From positions 62,001-126,000 of the forward strand of contig JAGQTV010000028.1 of NCBI GenBank assembly GCA_020438845.1: a stretch of 64,000 nucleotides of DNA, written 5' to 3'. Below the pieces are notes generated by a model that was given only the letters and a program-made list of their open reading frames with translations, ran no database searches and had not been told where the DNA came from. A program made the translations under genes and the position numbers. Shown piece by piece: positions 42,122 through 50,127 of this stretch; position 1 is the first letter of the stretch; every line of letters starts with the position of its first letter. Source of the stretch: Mycobacterium sp. (lineage in GTDB: Bacteria > Actinomycetota > Actinomycetes > Mycobacteriales > Mycobacteriaceae).

Positions 42122-43231
42122 TTACCCTTCCACTGCGAGGCAGGCAGCGCTAACAACGGCGCCGATGCTCTGAGCCGCAGCGTATAGTTCGGCATCCTGC
42201 ACTGAGAAGGTTGGGATTCCACTCGCATACGTCCGGTAATACTGAGCCGACAACGCCAAAAAATCTCCAATCACGGGGTTTCCTCCCGATTTTCCAATCT
42301 CCTCTATCTGGTCAGCGCGCTCAGCCAGGACCTGAGCTGCGTTTTCCCAAATCAGCTTGTCGGTCGGACTCCACTGTTCGGCAGGAACGTTGTCAAGTTT
42401 TAGCCACTCCCCAAGCTTGGCATCATCGCTCTTGTTCTGAGACCGCAATCTTGCGCAGACTGGTGAAGGGGCGGTTAGGAACCATGGTGCCTCGGCTGGA
42501 TCATCCACTCGGGCAGCTTCAGTTGGCTGCGCCGCCGCTGAGGATGGCGAATACCGCTTTGCTGCAGAGAGATTGGTAATTGAACTGCAGATGTGAAGCA
42601 AAGCGCCGCTGATGTTGTTTCCAACAACAGCGAAGGCATTGTCGCTCGGCTTGTAGGAGGGGATGGCGTCAGCGTATGAGCGGTAATAGGCAATGAGTTG
42701 TTCATAGAGTTCCCGCATGACTCGGTGGGGAGTCTCCCGTGCAAGAGGCACCGTGTGGTCGATCTGGGAGCGCAGCACGCGGCCTGCGGATTCGTAAATC
42801 TGGCGCTGCTCCGGAGTCCATGCAGACACCGGGATCGAATCGTCACGCTGACCCCACGCTTCAAGTTGGGAACTGCTGTTGCTCAAGAGCGCCAACCACC
42901 GATCACACGTCGGGTCCTCCGTGATGATCCCCACCGGCCCAGTGTCATTCGCGCTGGCGATCTCTCCGCTGGACCTCTGCGAACTCCCAGACGAGCCAGC
43001 CTGATTCCCCGGCCCCCGGTGGGTAACCCACACCGTCGCAGCAACACTAACCGCGATGACCGCCAAGAACGCCAAGGCGAGCAGGATCCACCGCAGGTTT
43101 CCGCGAGGAGGCCCAGGTGGGGGACCGGGTTGTGGCCAGGATCCTGGTGGATAGGGCCCTGGCCCTTGCGGACCAGGCCAGGGGGCGCCAGTAGGTGGCT
43201 GGCCGCCCGGCGGCAGAACAGGGCCGCTCAC
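42122..43231 (-). CDS. Pro-rich N-terminus, single-TM protein with duplicated Cys-flanked domain
   Basis: 369 residues. A Pro/Gly-rich cytoplasmic N-terminus of about 42 residues is followed by a transmembrane helix (WILLALAFLAVIAVSVAATVW) and an exported region. The exported part contains two homologous halves of about 115 residues. Each opens with a Cys (PTCDRWLALL; PVCARLRSQN), has a W-x-P-x-D/E-x-x-x-I-x-E-x-A core (AWTPEQRQIYESAGRVL; QWSPTDKLIWENAAQVL), a Y-Y-R-(S/T)-Y-A-x-(A/G)-I-P motif, and closes near a second Cys (LHICSS; SAACLA). The function is unknown. It lies 2 bp upstream of the Ala/Pro-rich gene, so both form an operon. Confidence 0.75.
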   Translation of the reverse strand: MSGPVLPPGGQPPTGAPWPGPQGPGPYPPGSWPQPGPPPGPPRGNLRWILLALAFLAVIAVSVAATVWVTHRGPGNQAGSSGSSQRSSGEIASANDTGPVGIITEDPTCDRWLALLSNSSSQLEAWGQRDDSIPVSAWTPEQRQIYESAGRVLRSQIDHTVPLARETPHRVMRELYEQLIAYYRSYADAIPSYKPSDNAFAVVGNNISGALLHICSSITNLSAAKRYSPSSAAAQPTEAARVDDPAEAPWFLTAPSPVCARLRSQNKSDDAKLGEWLKLDNVPAEQWSPTDKLIWENAAQVLAERADQIEEIGKSGGNPVIGDFLALSAQYYRTYASGIPTFSVQDAELYAAAQSIGAVVSAACLAVEG

Positions 43232-43411
43232 CGCTGATTTCCCTGGCCACTACCGCCCACAGAACGTCTCCCTTACGCACCCACCGACCACCAACGCGAC
43301 GCCAGGGTCGCGACAGCTATCTAGTCTAAATAGCGTTCCCGCGATCTGGGCCCGGCAGTTTGGGCACAGTGCGCAGGGATCAGCGCGAGAGGTCCGGAAG
43401 GGTGGTGGCAT
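43232..43411. promoter_or_regulatory. Divergent upstream region of the two Esp-like operons
   Basis: 180 bp between the minus-strand membrane-protein operon and the plus-strand EspA-like operon. AT content rises around 43318-43335 (ATCTAGTCTAAATAGCG), where TAGTCT and TAAATA could be -10 hexamers of one or both directions. The GTG 43412 start has an AAGGGTGG ribosome site. No palindromic operator was recognised. Confidence 0.4.
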
Positions 43412-44386
43412 GTGACAGGCGGTTCTGACGGCGGTTTGGGCGGCATTGGAGACATCGCCGACCTCTTCGAAGGCGTCAAAAGTGGCATCGAGCATTCAGG
43501 CGAGCTCATCGGCGACATCGGTTCCGGTCATTTTGGCGAGGCGTTGGACGACGGCGTCTCCGTCGTGCGCGACGTTGGAGGAATTCTTGAGTCCTTGGGC
43601 GGCCTGGGAGTGCACTACGGCAAGGTGGCCACGAAGTATGTGGACAAGCTCGTTCCACTCGCGGAGTCGAAAATTCTCTCGGCGGCGCAGCTGCTGATCG
43701 ACGGTGCGAAGTACACCACCGGCGAGGGTGATCCTGACCCAGGGGACGGTTTCAAAGATGCGGCGGACCGCTTACAGGGGGTTGTCGAAGTTCTGATCGA
43801 TGCGAACAGGCATGAGGATCGCTGGGATGGTGCAGCAGCGGAAGCGTACGAAAGCACTAATCACGACCACCGGGTAGCGACGTCGGCAGCCCAGGCGGCC
43901 GACGAACGCATCGCCAAGATCTTGGCCGGGGAAGCCGACCAGGTCGTTCGCACCCGGGAGAATCTCGACGGGCTCTCAGAGGGACTGCATGAATTCGATC
44001 TGGCCACAATGTGGATGAACTATGTACCGGGTGGAGCGGCTGCCAAGGCGGCTATGGATACCACCGCCGCCGCTGGGGCTACCGCAGCGATGCAGGCCAC
44101 CATGCTGAGCCTTTTCCAAGCCTCCGTCAGCAATGCAGCGCAGATCCGGCAAAGCACTAATGATTACGACCCAGCACTCAAGGACCACACGGGTGATGGT
44201 CGGCTTTGCGGCAGTGACATCTTCGTCAAACAGAACGAAGATCTTGAAAGACTTCCAACCCGATTGAAGTCGAACGCACCCTACGAGCTGCCCGCACCGG
44301 AGGAACCGCCGCAGTGGGGACCACCGGCGCAGCCCCTACCGGCGCCCGGCACCACGGCTCCGCCACCGGCGAGGGGACAGCGATGA
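43412..44386 (+). CDS. EspA/EspE-like type VII secretion-associated protein
   Basis: 324 residues. The N-terminal third is Gly-rich and amphipathic (GLGGIGDIADLFEGVKSG), then an alpha-helical region with a WxG turn in RWDGAAAEAYEST (Trp138, Gly140), a second helical region, and a Pro-rich C-terminus (EEPPQWGPPAQPLPAPG). This layout resembles EspA/EspE-family substrates of the ESX-1 type. No clear YxxxD/E signal follows the WxG turn. The stop overlaps the next gene's ATG (ATGA). Co-encoding with an EspC-like protein fits the known EspA-EspC partnership. GTG 43412 has a good ribosome site. Confidence 0.7.
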   Translation: MTGGSDGGLGGIGDIADLFEGVKSGIEHSGELIGDIGSGHFGEALDDGVSVVRDVGGILESLGGLGVHYGKVATKYVDKLVPLAESKILSAAQLLIDGAKYTTGEGDPDPGDGFKDAADRLQGVVEVLIDANRHEDRWDGAAAEAYESTNHDHRVATSAAQAADERIAKILAGEADQVVRTRENLDGLSEGLHEFDLATMWMNYVPGGAAAKAAMDTTAAAGATAAMQATMLSLFQASVSNAAQIRQSTNDYDPALKDHTGDGRLCGSDIFVKQNEDLERLPTRLKSNAPYELPAPEEPPQWGPPAQPLPAPGTTAPPPARGQR

Positions 44387-44706
44387 GCGACGGTGAAATG
44401 AACTTGCGGGTGGTCACCGAGCACCTCCTCCACTTGTCGGAGAAGCAATCACGTGCGGCCGACAAGCTCATTGGGGCTAATCGGGCGGTGTCCGGCGTCG
44501 CGGAGGCGGTCGCGAGCACTCACGGTGTCGCCTGCAGTCTGACCAACCAAGCCGTCACCGAGGCCGTTTCCCGGCGGGCCGCGGCGGGTGAGAATCTGCG
44601 CAAGGTATCGACCGAGTTGGATGAGAAGCTCAAATCCGCGGCGGGCAACTACGCCAATGCCGACTATATGGCCGGCAAGAGCATCGACAACGAGTGCAGC
44701 ATGTGA
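44383..44706 (+). CDS. EspC-family type VII secretion target
   Basis: 107 residues that align with the EspC family: the segment VASTHGVACSLTN compares to the Thr-His-Gly block of EspC, followed by a long helix and a C-terminal general secretion motif YANAD (Tyr90-Asp94, YxxxD). No signal peptide, as expected. The start ATG 44383 overlaps the EspA-like stop, and its stop overlaps the next GTG, so the three genes are translated in series. It is likely exported as a partner of the EspA-like protein by an ESX system encoded elsewhere. Confidence 0.8.
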   Translation: MSDGEMNLRVVTEHLLHLSEKQSRAADKLIGANRAVSGVAEAVASTHGVACSLTNQAVTEAVSRRAAAGENLRKVSTELDEKLKSAAGNYANADYMAGKSIDNECSM

Positions 44707-45218
44707 CCGATTCAACGACCCACGATGCGTGGGATGACGACGAGGATGACGAGGACGACTTCGACCGAAATGATGTCGCCGATGCTTTCGCCGGGTACCT
44801 GCCGCCGGTACGCCCCGATGACGCTGTCGACGCCTCGGACGACGACAGCGTCTCAACGCTGCTCTGCACAGCCAGCAATCCGCCCGGCACGGTATCGGCG
44901 ACGGCGCTGTTAAGCGGACGGATTCTCGACGTCGAGTTCTCACCGGAAGCCGCCCGGATGACAGGCCGGGAACTAGCGGAAGAGATCAGAAGTGTTGCTG
45001 CTCTTGCAAACCAGCAAGCCAGGGCGGCCCAGCACGCGGTCATGGCGACGTTGATGGACCGCCTCGGGAAGGATCCCGCCGAAACTCGCAGCTTTCTCGA
45101 ACGCGAGCTGGGGCTGCCTTCGCCGGAATCGGTGAACGCGGCACGCGCCCAATCGCTCGCGGCTCATTACGCGGGTGACAGTGAGCATTTCGAGGGCGGT
45201 TCCGGTGACGAACAGTAA
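44703..45218 (+). CDS. YbaB/EbfC-like (EspL-type) protein
   Basis: 171 residues: a very acidic N-terminus (HDAWDDDEDDEDDFDRND), then a segment with the YbaB/EbfC pattern VSATALLSGRILDVEFSPEA followed by helices MTGRELAEEIRSVAALAN and AVMATLMDRLG. YbaB-type proteins such as EspL and EspB partners in ESX-1 loci act as dimeric chaperone-like or nucleoid proteins. The GTG overlaps the EspC-like stop. The C-terminus overlaps the start of the next gene by 14 bp. The acidic tail is unusual for a DNA-binding YbaB and argues for a secretion-associated, chaperone-like role. Confidence 0.65.
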   Translation: MTDSTTHDAWDDDEDDEDDFDRNDVADAFAGYLPPVRPDDAVDASDDDSVSTLLCTASNPPGTVSATALLSGRILDVEFSPEAARMTGRELAEEIRSVAALANQQARAAQHAVMATLMDRLGKDPAETRSFLERELGLPSPESVNAARAQSLAAHYAGDSEHFEGGSGDEQ

Positions 45219-46611
45219 TACCGAGCCGATGCCAACCGAACGCCGAAGGTGGCCGCTTATCGCCGCGGTATTGGCAGTCGTCCTGCTGGTCGTGGTGGCG
45301 GTGCTGGTGTTCGGCTGGCCCCGAAGGGTTGGTGGTCTGGCGATCGGCCCGCGCCCGGCGTGGCAGCCGCCGCCCCAGACGCAGCTCAGTTCGTCGATGC
45401 ATGTCCCGCCGGTACCGGGCTGGCGGCTTCGCGCAACAGACCTCGGCTTGCCGACGCGGTTTGCCACGAGCGATGATCCACAGTTCGCCGACCCCTTCAT
45501 CGGAAACGTTGACAACCATGCCTATTTCCTTGCGGGTAGTTCCGCTGCCACCGGTACCCAATGGTGGCTGACAGGGGTCGATGTCGACAGCGGTCAGTCG
45601 ATGTTCAAACCGGTGCCGTTGAATACCGGCCAAAGGGCGCCGCAGTGTTTCCTCAATGGCCCGGCAGCAGTGCTGTGCGTCGACGATGAGCGCCAACGCT
45701 CCCGGGCTTGGGTGATTGACGTTCCCTCTGGCCGGGAATCCTACTCGGGGCCAACCGATTTACGTACCTTTGGAGCATCCCTCCGGGTCAAGCAAATCGG
45801 CATCTATGCCGTCGCCGACACGTCGGATCAGGGAATATATGGCGTTGGGGCTAAAGCGGAGACAACCTGGTTCGTTCCGGGCGACGGGTCGGCGCAGTAC
45901 CGTTATATGCCGGATGATTTTGCGCCACAGACCATCTCGACTCAGGCAGGTCTGGGACGCGCGACCGATCGCATGGTGGTATTCCGCGTTACCGATGGCC
46001 ATGTGTTCGAACCGGTTATGCCCGAAGGCACAAGTCCCGGTTCGGCTGCGGTATATCCAGGAGGATTTGCCGTCGAAATTCTCGATGACAGTGTAGGCGG
46101 GACGCGCGGAGGGGTGAACTTCTATGACGATGACGGTAAACTGCTGGGGCATATCGACTCTGGCAGCTCTCGTGGGTATCTGAAAAGCGGCGCGGTCGAT
46201 TTGCCGATGGTGAAAGCAGGCCGGGAGTCAACCGTTTACAGCATCGATGGCACCGATCTGGTTCACATCCAGGACATTTCGGACGAGTTGCTGATCGGCA
46301 GCCGGCTGTTCTATGAGGCGCTGAACGTCGAACAATACGACCTCAGCACGGGTAAACAGGTTGAACCCTGCAAGTTCGGGTACGCACATTCGACCTACGT
46401 TGCTACTGACGGTGTTGTAGGACTGTTCCGAACGGGTGGACAGAAAATCGGGATGGAAACCTATGGTCTCGACTTGGCGACATGCACGACACTGTGGACG
46501 AGGACGTCTCCTCCCGGCGCCTTCCACTACCTGTGGCGGATCAACACCACACTGGTTCAATTATCCGACGATGCAACCGAACTGATGTCGCTCGTCGCGC
46601 CGCAAAGCTGA
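45205..46611 (+). CDS. Membrane-anchored beta-propeller-like protein, copy 1
   Basis: 468 residues: basic start, transmembrane helix (WPLIAAVLAVVLLVVVAVLV), Pro-rich linker (RPAWQPPPQTQ), and a large exported domain of repeating beta-rich segments with three conserved cysteines (PQCFLN, VLCVDD, EPCKFG). It ends HYLWRINTTLVQLSDD. Signatures such as YDLSTGKQVEPC suggest PQQ/WD-like blades. It is the tandem paralogue of the next gene, clearly a duplication (over 60% of residues match by eye). GTG 45205 is chosen because a GAGGG site lies 8 nt upstream, although ATG 45229 is possible. It is the fourth gene of the Esp-like operon. Confidence 0.75.
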   Translation: MTNSNTEPMPTERRRWPLIAAVLAVVLLVVVAVLVFGWPRRVGGLAIGPRPAWQPPPQTQLSSSMHVPPVPGWRLRATDLGLPTRFATSDDPQFADPFIGNVDNHAYFLAGSSAATGTQWWLTGVDVDSGQSMFKPVPLNTGQRAPQCFLNGPAAVLCVDDERQRSRAWVIDVPSGRESYSGPTDLRTFGASLRVKQIGIYAVADTSDQGIYGVGAKAETTWFVPGDGSAQYRYMPDDFAPQTISTQAGLGRATDRMVVFRVTDGHVFEPVMPEGTSPGSAAVYPGGFAVEILDDSVGGTRGGVNFYDDDGKLLGHIDSGSSRGYLKSGAVDLPMVKAGRESTVYSIDGTDLVHIQDISDELLIGSRLFYEALNVEQYDLSTGKQVEPCKFGYAHSTYVATDGVVGLFRTGGQKIGMETYGLDLATCTTLWTRTSPPGAFHYLWRINTTLVQLSDDATELMSLVAPQS

Positions 46612-46621
46612 AGCCGTCAGG

Positions 46622-48022
46622 ATGACTGCACATAACACCGTTTCCCGCGGAAAACGCCGTAGTTGGCCTCTGATCGTCGCCGTGTTGGCGGTTGTTCTGA
46701 TGGTTGTGCTGGCGATGGTGGTGTTTGGCTGGACCCGGGCCGGTGTTCTGGGGATCGGCCCGCGCCCGGCATGGCAGCCCCCGCCGCAGACTCGACTCAG
46801 TTCGTCGATGCATGTCCCGCCGGTTCCGGGCTGGCGGCTCCGCGCGAGCAACCTCGGATTACCGACTCGGTTCGCCACGAGCGATGATCCGCAGTTCGCC
46901 GACCCGTTCATCGGCAACGTGGACAACCATGCTTACTTCCTTGCCGGTAGCCCCACTGCCACCGGTACCCAGTGGTGGGTTGCTGGGATCGATGTCGAGA
47001 GTGGTAAGTCGATGTTCAAACCGGTCCCGTTGAACATCGCCCCGTGGGCGCCGCAGTGTTTTCTCAATGGCCCGACAGCCCTGCTGTGCATCGACTTCGA
47101 CGGCCACCGCTCACAGGCGTGGGTGATCGACGTCCCAGCCGGTCGTCAATCCTTCTCGGGGCCAACTGATTTGCGCACCATCGCTGGGCACCTCGAGGTC
47201 AAACAGATCGGCATTTATGCTGTTGCTCAGACCTCGGGCCAGGGTGTCTACGGTATCGGCCCCAAAGCGCAGACGACGTGGTTCGTTCCCGGCGCTGGGT
47301 CGGCGGATTACCGATTCATGCCGGACGATTTTGCGCCGCAGACTCTTGTCACCCAGAACGCTCTCGGTCGCGGGGCCACCCGCATGGTGGTTTTCCGCGT
47401 CAGTGATGGCCACGTGTTCGAACCGGTTATGCCCGAAGGCGCGAATGCCGGTTCGGCAGCGGTGTATCCAGGCGGATTTGCGCTCGAAGTACGCGACGAC
47501 CGTCCCGGCGGAAGGCTGGTCGGGGTGAACTTCTATGACGACGATGGTAAACAGCTAGGGCACATCGACTCTGCCGGTTCCGGTGGCTCGCTACAACCGG
47601 GTGCTGTCGATCTCCCGATCGTGGAATCAGGAAGGGATGCGACGGTGTACAGCGCCGACGGCACGGCGCTGGCTCAGATACAGGACAATTCGGACGAACT
47701 ACTGATCGGCGATCGGCTCTTCTTCGAAGCATTCAACGTCGAACAGTATGACCTGAGCACGGGCACCAGGGTTGAACCCTGCAAGTTCGGATACGCACAG
47801 TCCTCCTACGTTGGGACCGACGGTGTCGTAGGCGTCTTCGAAAAAGGCGGACGCAAGGTCGCGATGAAAACCTATGGGCTCGACTTGGCGACCTGCAAGA
47901 CCCTGTGGACGACGACCTCGCGCCGCGATGCCTTCCATTACCTGTGGCGGGTCAACACCACGTTGGTTCAGCTCTCCGAGGATGCAACCGAACTGATGTC
48001 GCTGGTGGCTCCGCGCAGCTGA
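46622..48022 (+). CDS. Membrane-anchored beta-propeller-like protein, copy 2
   Basis: 466-residue paralogue of the preceding gene with the same anatomy: one transmembrane helix near residues 14-34, Pro-rich linker, and an exported domain. Blocks such as SSSMHVPPVPGWRLR, QFADPFIGNVDNHAYFLAG and HVFEPVMPEG are shared with little change; most differences lie at the surface-like segments. Cysteines are conserved. It starts 10 bp after copy 1, so both are in one transcript. The role is unknown; its position in an Esp-like cluster suggests an envelope component of the same process. Confidence 0.76.
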   Translation: MTAHNTVSRGKRRSWPLIVAVLAVVLMVVLAMVVFGWTRAGVLGIGPRPAWQPPPQTRLSSSMHVPPVPGWRLRASNLGLPTRFATSDDPQFADPFIGNVDNHAYFLAGSPTATGTQWWVAGIDVESGKSMFKPVPLNIAPWAPQCFLNGPTALLCIDFDGHRSQAWVIDVPAGRQSFSGPTDLRTIAGHLEVKQIGIYAVAQTSGQGVYGIGPKAQTTWFVPGAGSADYRFMPDDFAPQTLVTQNALGRGATRMVVFRVSDGHVFEPVMPEGANAGSAAVYPGGFALEVRDDRPGGRLVGVNFYDDDGKQLGHIDSAGSGGSLQPGAVDLPIVESGRDATVYSADGTALAQIQDNSDELLIGDRLFFEAFNVEQYDLSTGTRVEPCKFGYAQSSYVGTDGVVGVFEKGGRKVAMKTYGLDLATCKTLWTTTSRRDAFHYLWRVNTTLVQLSEDATELMSLVAPRS

Positions 48023-48042
48023 GCGAGGAACCCACCGGGAGG

Positions 48043-48088
48043 GCTTTTCGAAAGCCGATATCACCGGTGATAGCGGATTTCGAGAAGC
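48043..48088. repeat. Dispersed palindromic element, copy 1
   Basis: A 46-bp imperfect palindrome centred on ATCACCGGTGAT, with outer arms GCTTTTCGAAAGCC and GGATTTCGAGAAGC. It lies 20 bp after the stop codon of the second beta-propeller gene. The same element, in reverse orientation and including flanking GGACCCG...ATGCTT, occurs at 55795-55838. Such REP-like palindromes usually sit at 3' ends of genes. Confidence 0.75.
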
Positions 48089-48111
48089 ATTACCGGGTCC
48101 AATAGCCCCGC

Positions 48112-48462
48112 TCAGACGACCGTGACGTGGACGTGGTTGAAGTGGCCCGCCACCCGCCACATCGTGTACTTGACGCCGAAACGGTCCGCCTGACTTTGGA
48201 CGTCTGCGTTGATGGCATCACCGAGGCCCATGTCCGAGCCGATCATGATGTCCAGTGCGTGGCCGCTGGGGTGATCAGGGCGCGAATCCGAACGCACGCC
48301 ACCAATGGACTGAACACCGGGGTAGGTAGCCGCGAGGTACTGGTCGAGAGTGGAGGCGTTGGGGCACAGACCGTTCATCCCCACCTGGGGCATGGCGCTC
48401 GCCGTCGCTGATGACGTTGCAACCCAGCCGGCGGTGATCGTCGCTAGCACAATCGCTTTCAT
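48112..48462 (-). CDS. Secreted peptidase-like protein (LAS/M15-type fold)
   Basis: 116 residues with a signal peptide (MKAIVLATITAGWVATSS, cleavage near ASA-MP). The mature part carries the zinc-peptidase pattern PDHPSGHALDIM (His68, Asp71) and the C-terminal HFNHVHV (His110/His112), as in the D-Ala-D-Ala carboxypeptidase/lysostaphin-type (LAS) enzymes. The catalytic Glu/His of larger relatives is represented by the second histidine cluster. It likely acts on peptidoglycan stems or related peptides, but activity is unproven. A TAGCCT -10 hexamer ends 8 nt before ATG 48462, so the mRNA has almost no leader. Confidence 0.75.
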   Translation of the reverse strand: MKAIVLATITAGWVATSSATASAMPQVGMNGLCPNASTLDQYLAATYPGVQSIGGVRSDSRPDHPSGHALDIMIGSDMGLGDAINADVQSQADRFGVKYTMWRVAGHFNHVHVTVV

Positions 48463-48768
48463 AATCGAAAAGGCTAATTGGATTGCTATCCGGCGGAAAA
48501 GCCTTGTCGCAGGACGACGCTATTAACGCAGCATAGTCATATTTGCTGCGCTATAACGGCTTTCGGTGATCACTCGTGGTGGTGCAGGGTATATCACCAG
48601 GTCGGTCTGCTGCGGCTCAACCGCTCGAAAGCCCAGTTCAATGGCCATGTTAAACACCGAAGGTGCAGGTCGGCGAAGCCGGCTGGCTCAACGCAATTCC
48701 CGACTATCAATCAAAAATTTGCTGGCTGGCATGGAAATTCGCAACGTGTCGTCGAACACACTGCGGCG
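48463..48768. other. Low-GC intergenic stretch
   Basis: 306 bp without a credible gene, visibly more AT-rich than the neighbours. It holds a hairpin-forming repeat CGCAGCA/TGCTGCG (about 48531-48554). No reading frame shows homology, and no promoter was assigned except the -10 of the peptidase-like gene at 48471-48476. It marks the boundary between the inserted Esp-like block and the conserved Rv3195-like gene, so it may be a recombination scar or hold an unrecognised small RNA. Confidence 0.4.
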
Positions 48769-50094
48769 CTAAGAGCTTTCTCCGCTGTCGCCGGAACCGT
48801 CCATGTCTTTCTCGAATTCGGCTATCGCCGCGTCGATGTCGAGGTTCCCCACGTCGCCGCCGATCACCCGGTCGATGAACGCGGCCGGCTCGTCGAGGTC
48901 GGCGGAGGTGGGCAGCAGATCGGGATGCGCCCACACTGCGTCGCGGGCGTCGATACCTGCTGCGTCGGTCAACCGCTGCCAGAGCACGGCGGCCTCGCGC
49001 ATCTTGCGCGGCCGCAGTTCCAGACCGACCAGGGTTCCGAAGGTCTGCTCAGCGGGCCCGCCGGTGGCGCGACGGCGGCGCAACATCTCCGACAGGGCCG
49101 GGGTGCCGGGAATCCGGTCATCCAACGCAGCGGAGACGACGGTGGAGACCCAGCCCTCGATCAACGCCAGCGTGGTCTCCAGGCGATCCAGGGCGGAGGT
49201 CTGCTCCGGGGTGGCCTTGGGTTCGAACATGCCTTGGGAGAGAAGCTCTTCCATCTTCGAGGGGTCGCCCAACGTGGTGGGGTCGAAGTTCTGTGCCAGT
49301 GCCTCGACGCCGCTCATGTCGACCTTCATGCCGTTGGCGTAGGCCTCGACGGCTCCCATCAGCTGCGAGGACAGCCACGGCACGTGGCTGAACAGCCGGT
49401 GATGGGCGGCCTCGCGGGCGGCCAGGAACGTCAGGACCGCGCTGCGCGGTTGCTCCAGCCCCTGCGACAAGGTCTCGATGGCGCCGGGCATCAGGGCGGC
49501 AACACCCTTGGGCCCCAGAGGAAGTCCGACATCGGTAGAGGTCAACACCTCCCCGGACAATCGGCCCAGCGCCTGGCCCAACTGCGAGCCGAAGGCCATG
49601 CCGCCCATCTGGCTCATCATCGCCATCAGCGGACCGGCCATGGCTTTGGCCTCCTCGGGCAGCGCCGAGGTCCACACCGACGCGATCTGCGCAGCCATCG
49701 GGTCGCACAGGCGTTTCCAGGTGTCCATGGTGTTGTCCACCCAGTCCTGCGGAGTCCACGCAGCGGTCTTGGTGGCGCCGGCCGGCAGTGCGCTGGCCCC
49801 GTCCAGCCAGGTGTCGGCCAGGTGCACCGCGTCGGCGACGGCCTTGGAGGTGGCCTCCGGGATTGGTGCAGTGAAGCCGATGGAGCTCGACGCGAGCTTG
49901 CGGGCCAGATCGTAGTTCACCGGCCCGGAGCCCCCGCCGGCCATCGCCGAGCCCGCCCCGGAGAACATCTGGCCCAGCTTGGTGAAGATCTGCCCCAGGT
50001 CGGCCATGTTGAACTCACCGCCGCCCAGGGGGTCCTTGCTCTTGTCGCGGTTCGGGTCGTCTCCGGCGGAAAAGCCGAAGGGCAGGTCAGCCAT
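48769..50094 (-). CDS. DUF2342 (zincin_2 family) protein, Rv3195-like
   Basis: 441 residues. It starts MADLPFGFSAGDDP and has the family blocks WVDNTMDTWKRLCDPM, the Gly/Met-rich helix GPLMAMMSQMGGMAFG, AREAAHHRLFSHVPWL (zinc-site-like helix) and YANGMKVDMSGVE. It belongs to an actinobacterial family annotated as zinc-dependent metalloprotease-like or F420-biosynthesis-associated; the canonical HExxH is not seen, so catalysis is doubtful. ATG 50094 is chosen because TACGGT ends 7 nt before it; the longer open frame to 51054 is antisense to the protease gene. Confidence 0.82.
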   Translation of the reverse strand: MADLPFGFSAGDDPNRDKSKDPLGGGEFNMADLGQIFTKLGQMFSGAGSAMAGGGSGPVNYDLARKLASSSIGFTAPIPEATSKAVADAVHLADTWLDGASALPAGATKTAAWTPQDWVDNTMDTWKRLCDPMAAQIASVWTSALPEEAKAMAGPLMAMMSQMGGMAFGSQLGQALGRLSGEVLTSTDVGLPLGPKGVAALMPGAIETLSQGLEQPRSAVLTFLAAREAAHHRLFSHVPWLSSQLMGAVEAYANGMKVDMSGVEALAQNFDPTTLGDPSKMEELLSQGMFEPKATPEQTSALDRLETTLALIEGWVSTVVSAALDDRIPGTPALSEMLRRRRATGGPAEQTFGTLVGLELRPRKMREAAVLWQRLTDAAGIDARDAVWAHPDLLPTSADLDEPAAFIDRVIGGDVGNLDIDAAIAEFEKDMDGSGDSGESS

Positions 50095-50127
50095 GGCCAC
50101 TACCGTACCGCCGTTACCCTGGGCGGG
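50095..50127. promoter_or_regulatory. 33-bp divergent, doubly leaderless promoter
   Basis: Two -10 hexamers sit 7 bp apart: TACGGT on the minus strand (50102-50107), 7 nt from ATG 50094, and TACCCT on the plus strand (50115-50120), 7 nt from GTG 50128. Each gene's -35 region must lie within the beginning of the other gene, so the two promoters should compete for polymerase. Confidence 0.6.

Noticed and set aside
48478-50127. Long upstream extension of the PDZ/Lon protease frame
   Set aside because: It is antisense to the DUF2342 gene; the leaderless GTG at 50128 gives the family length.
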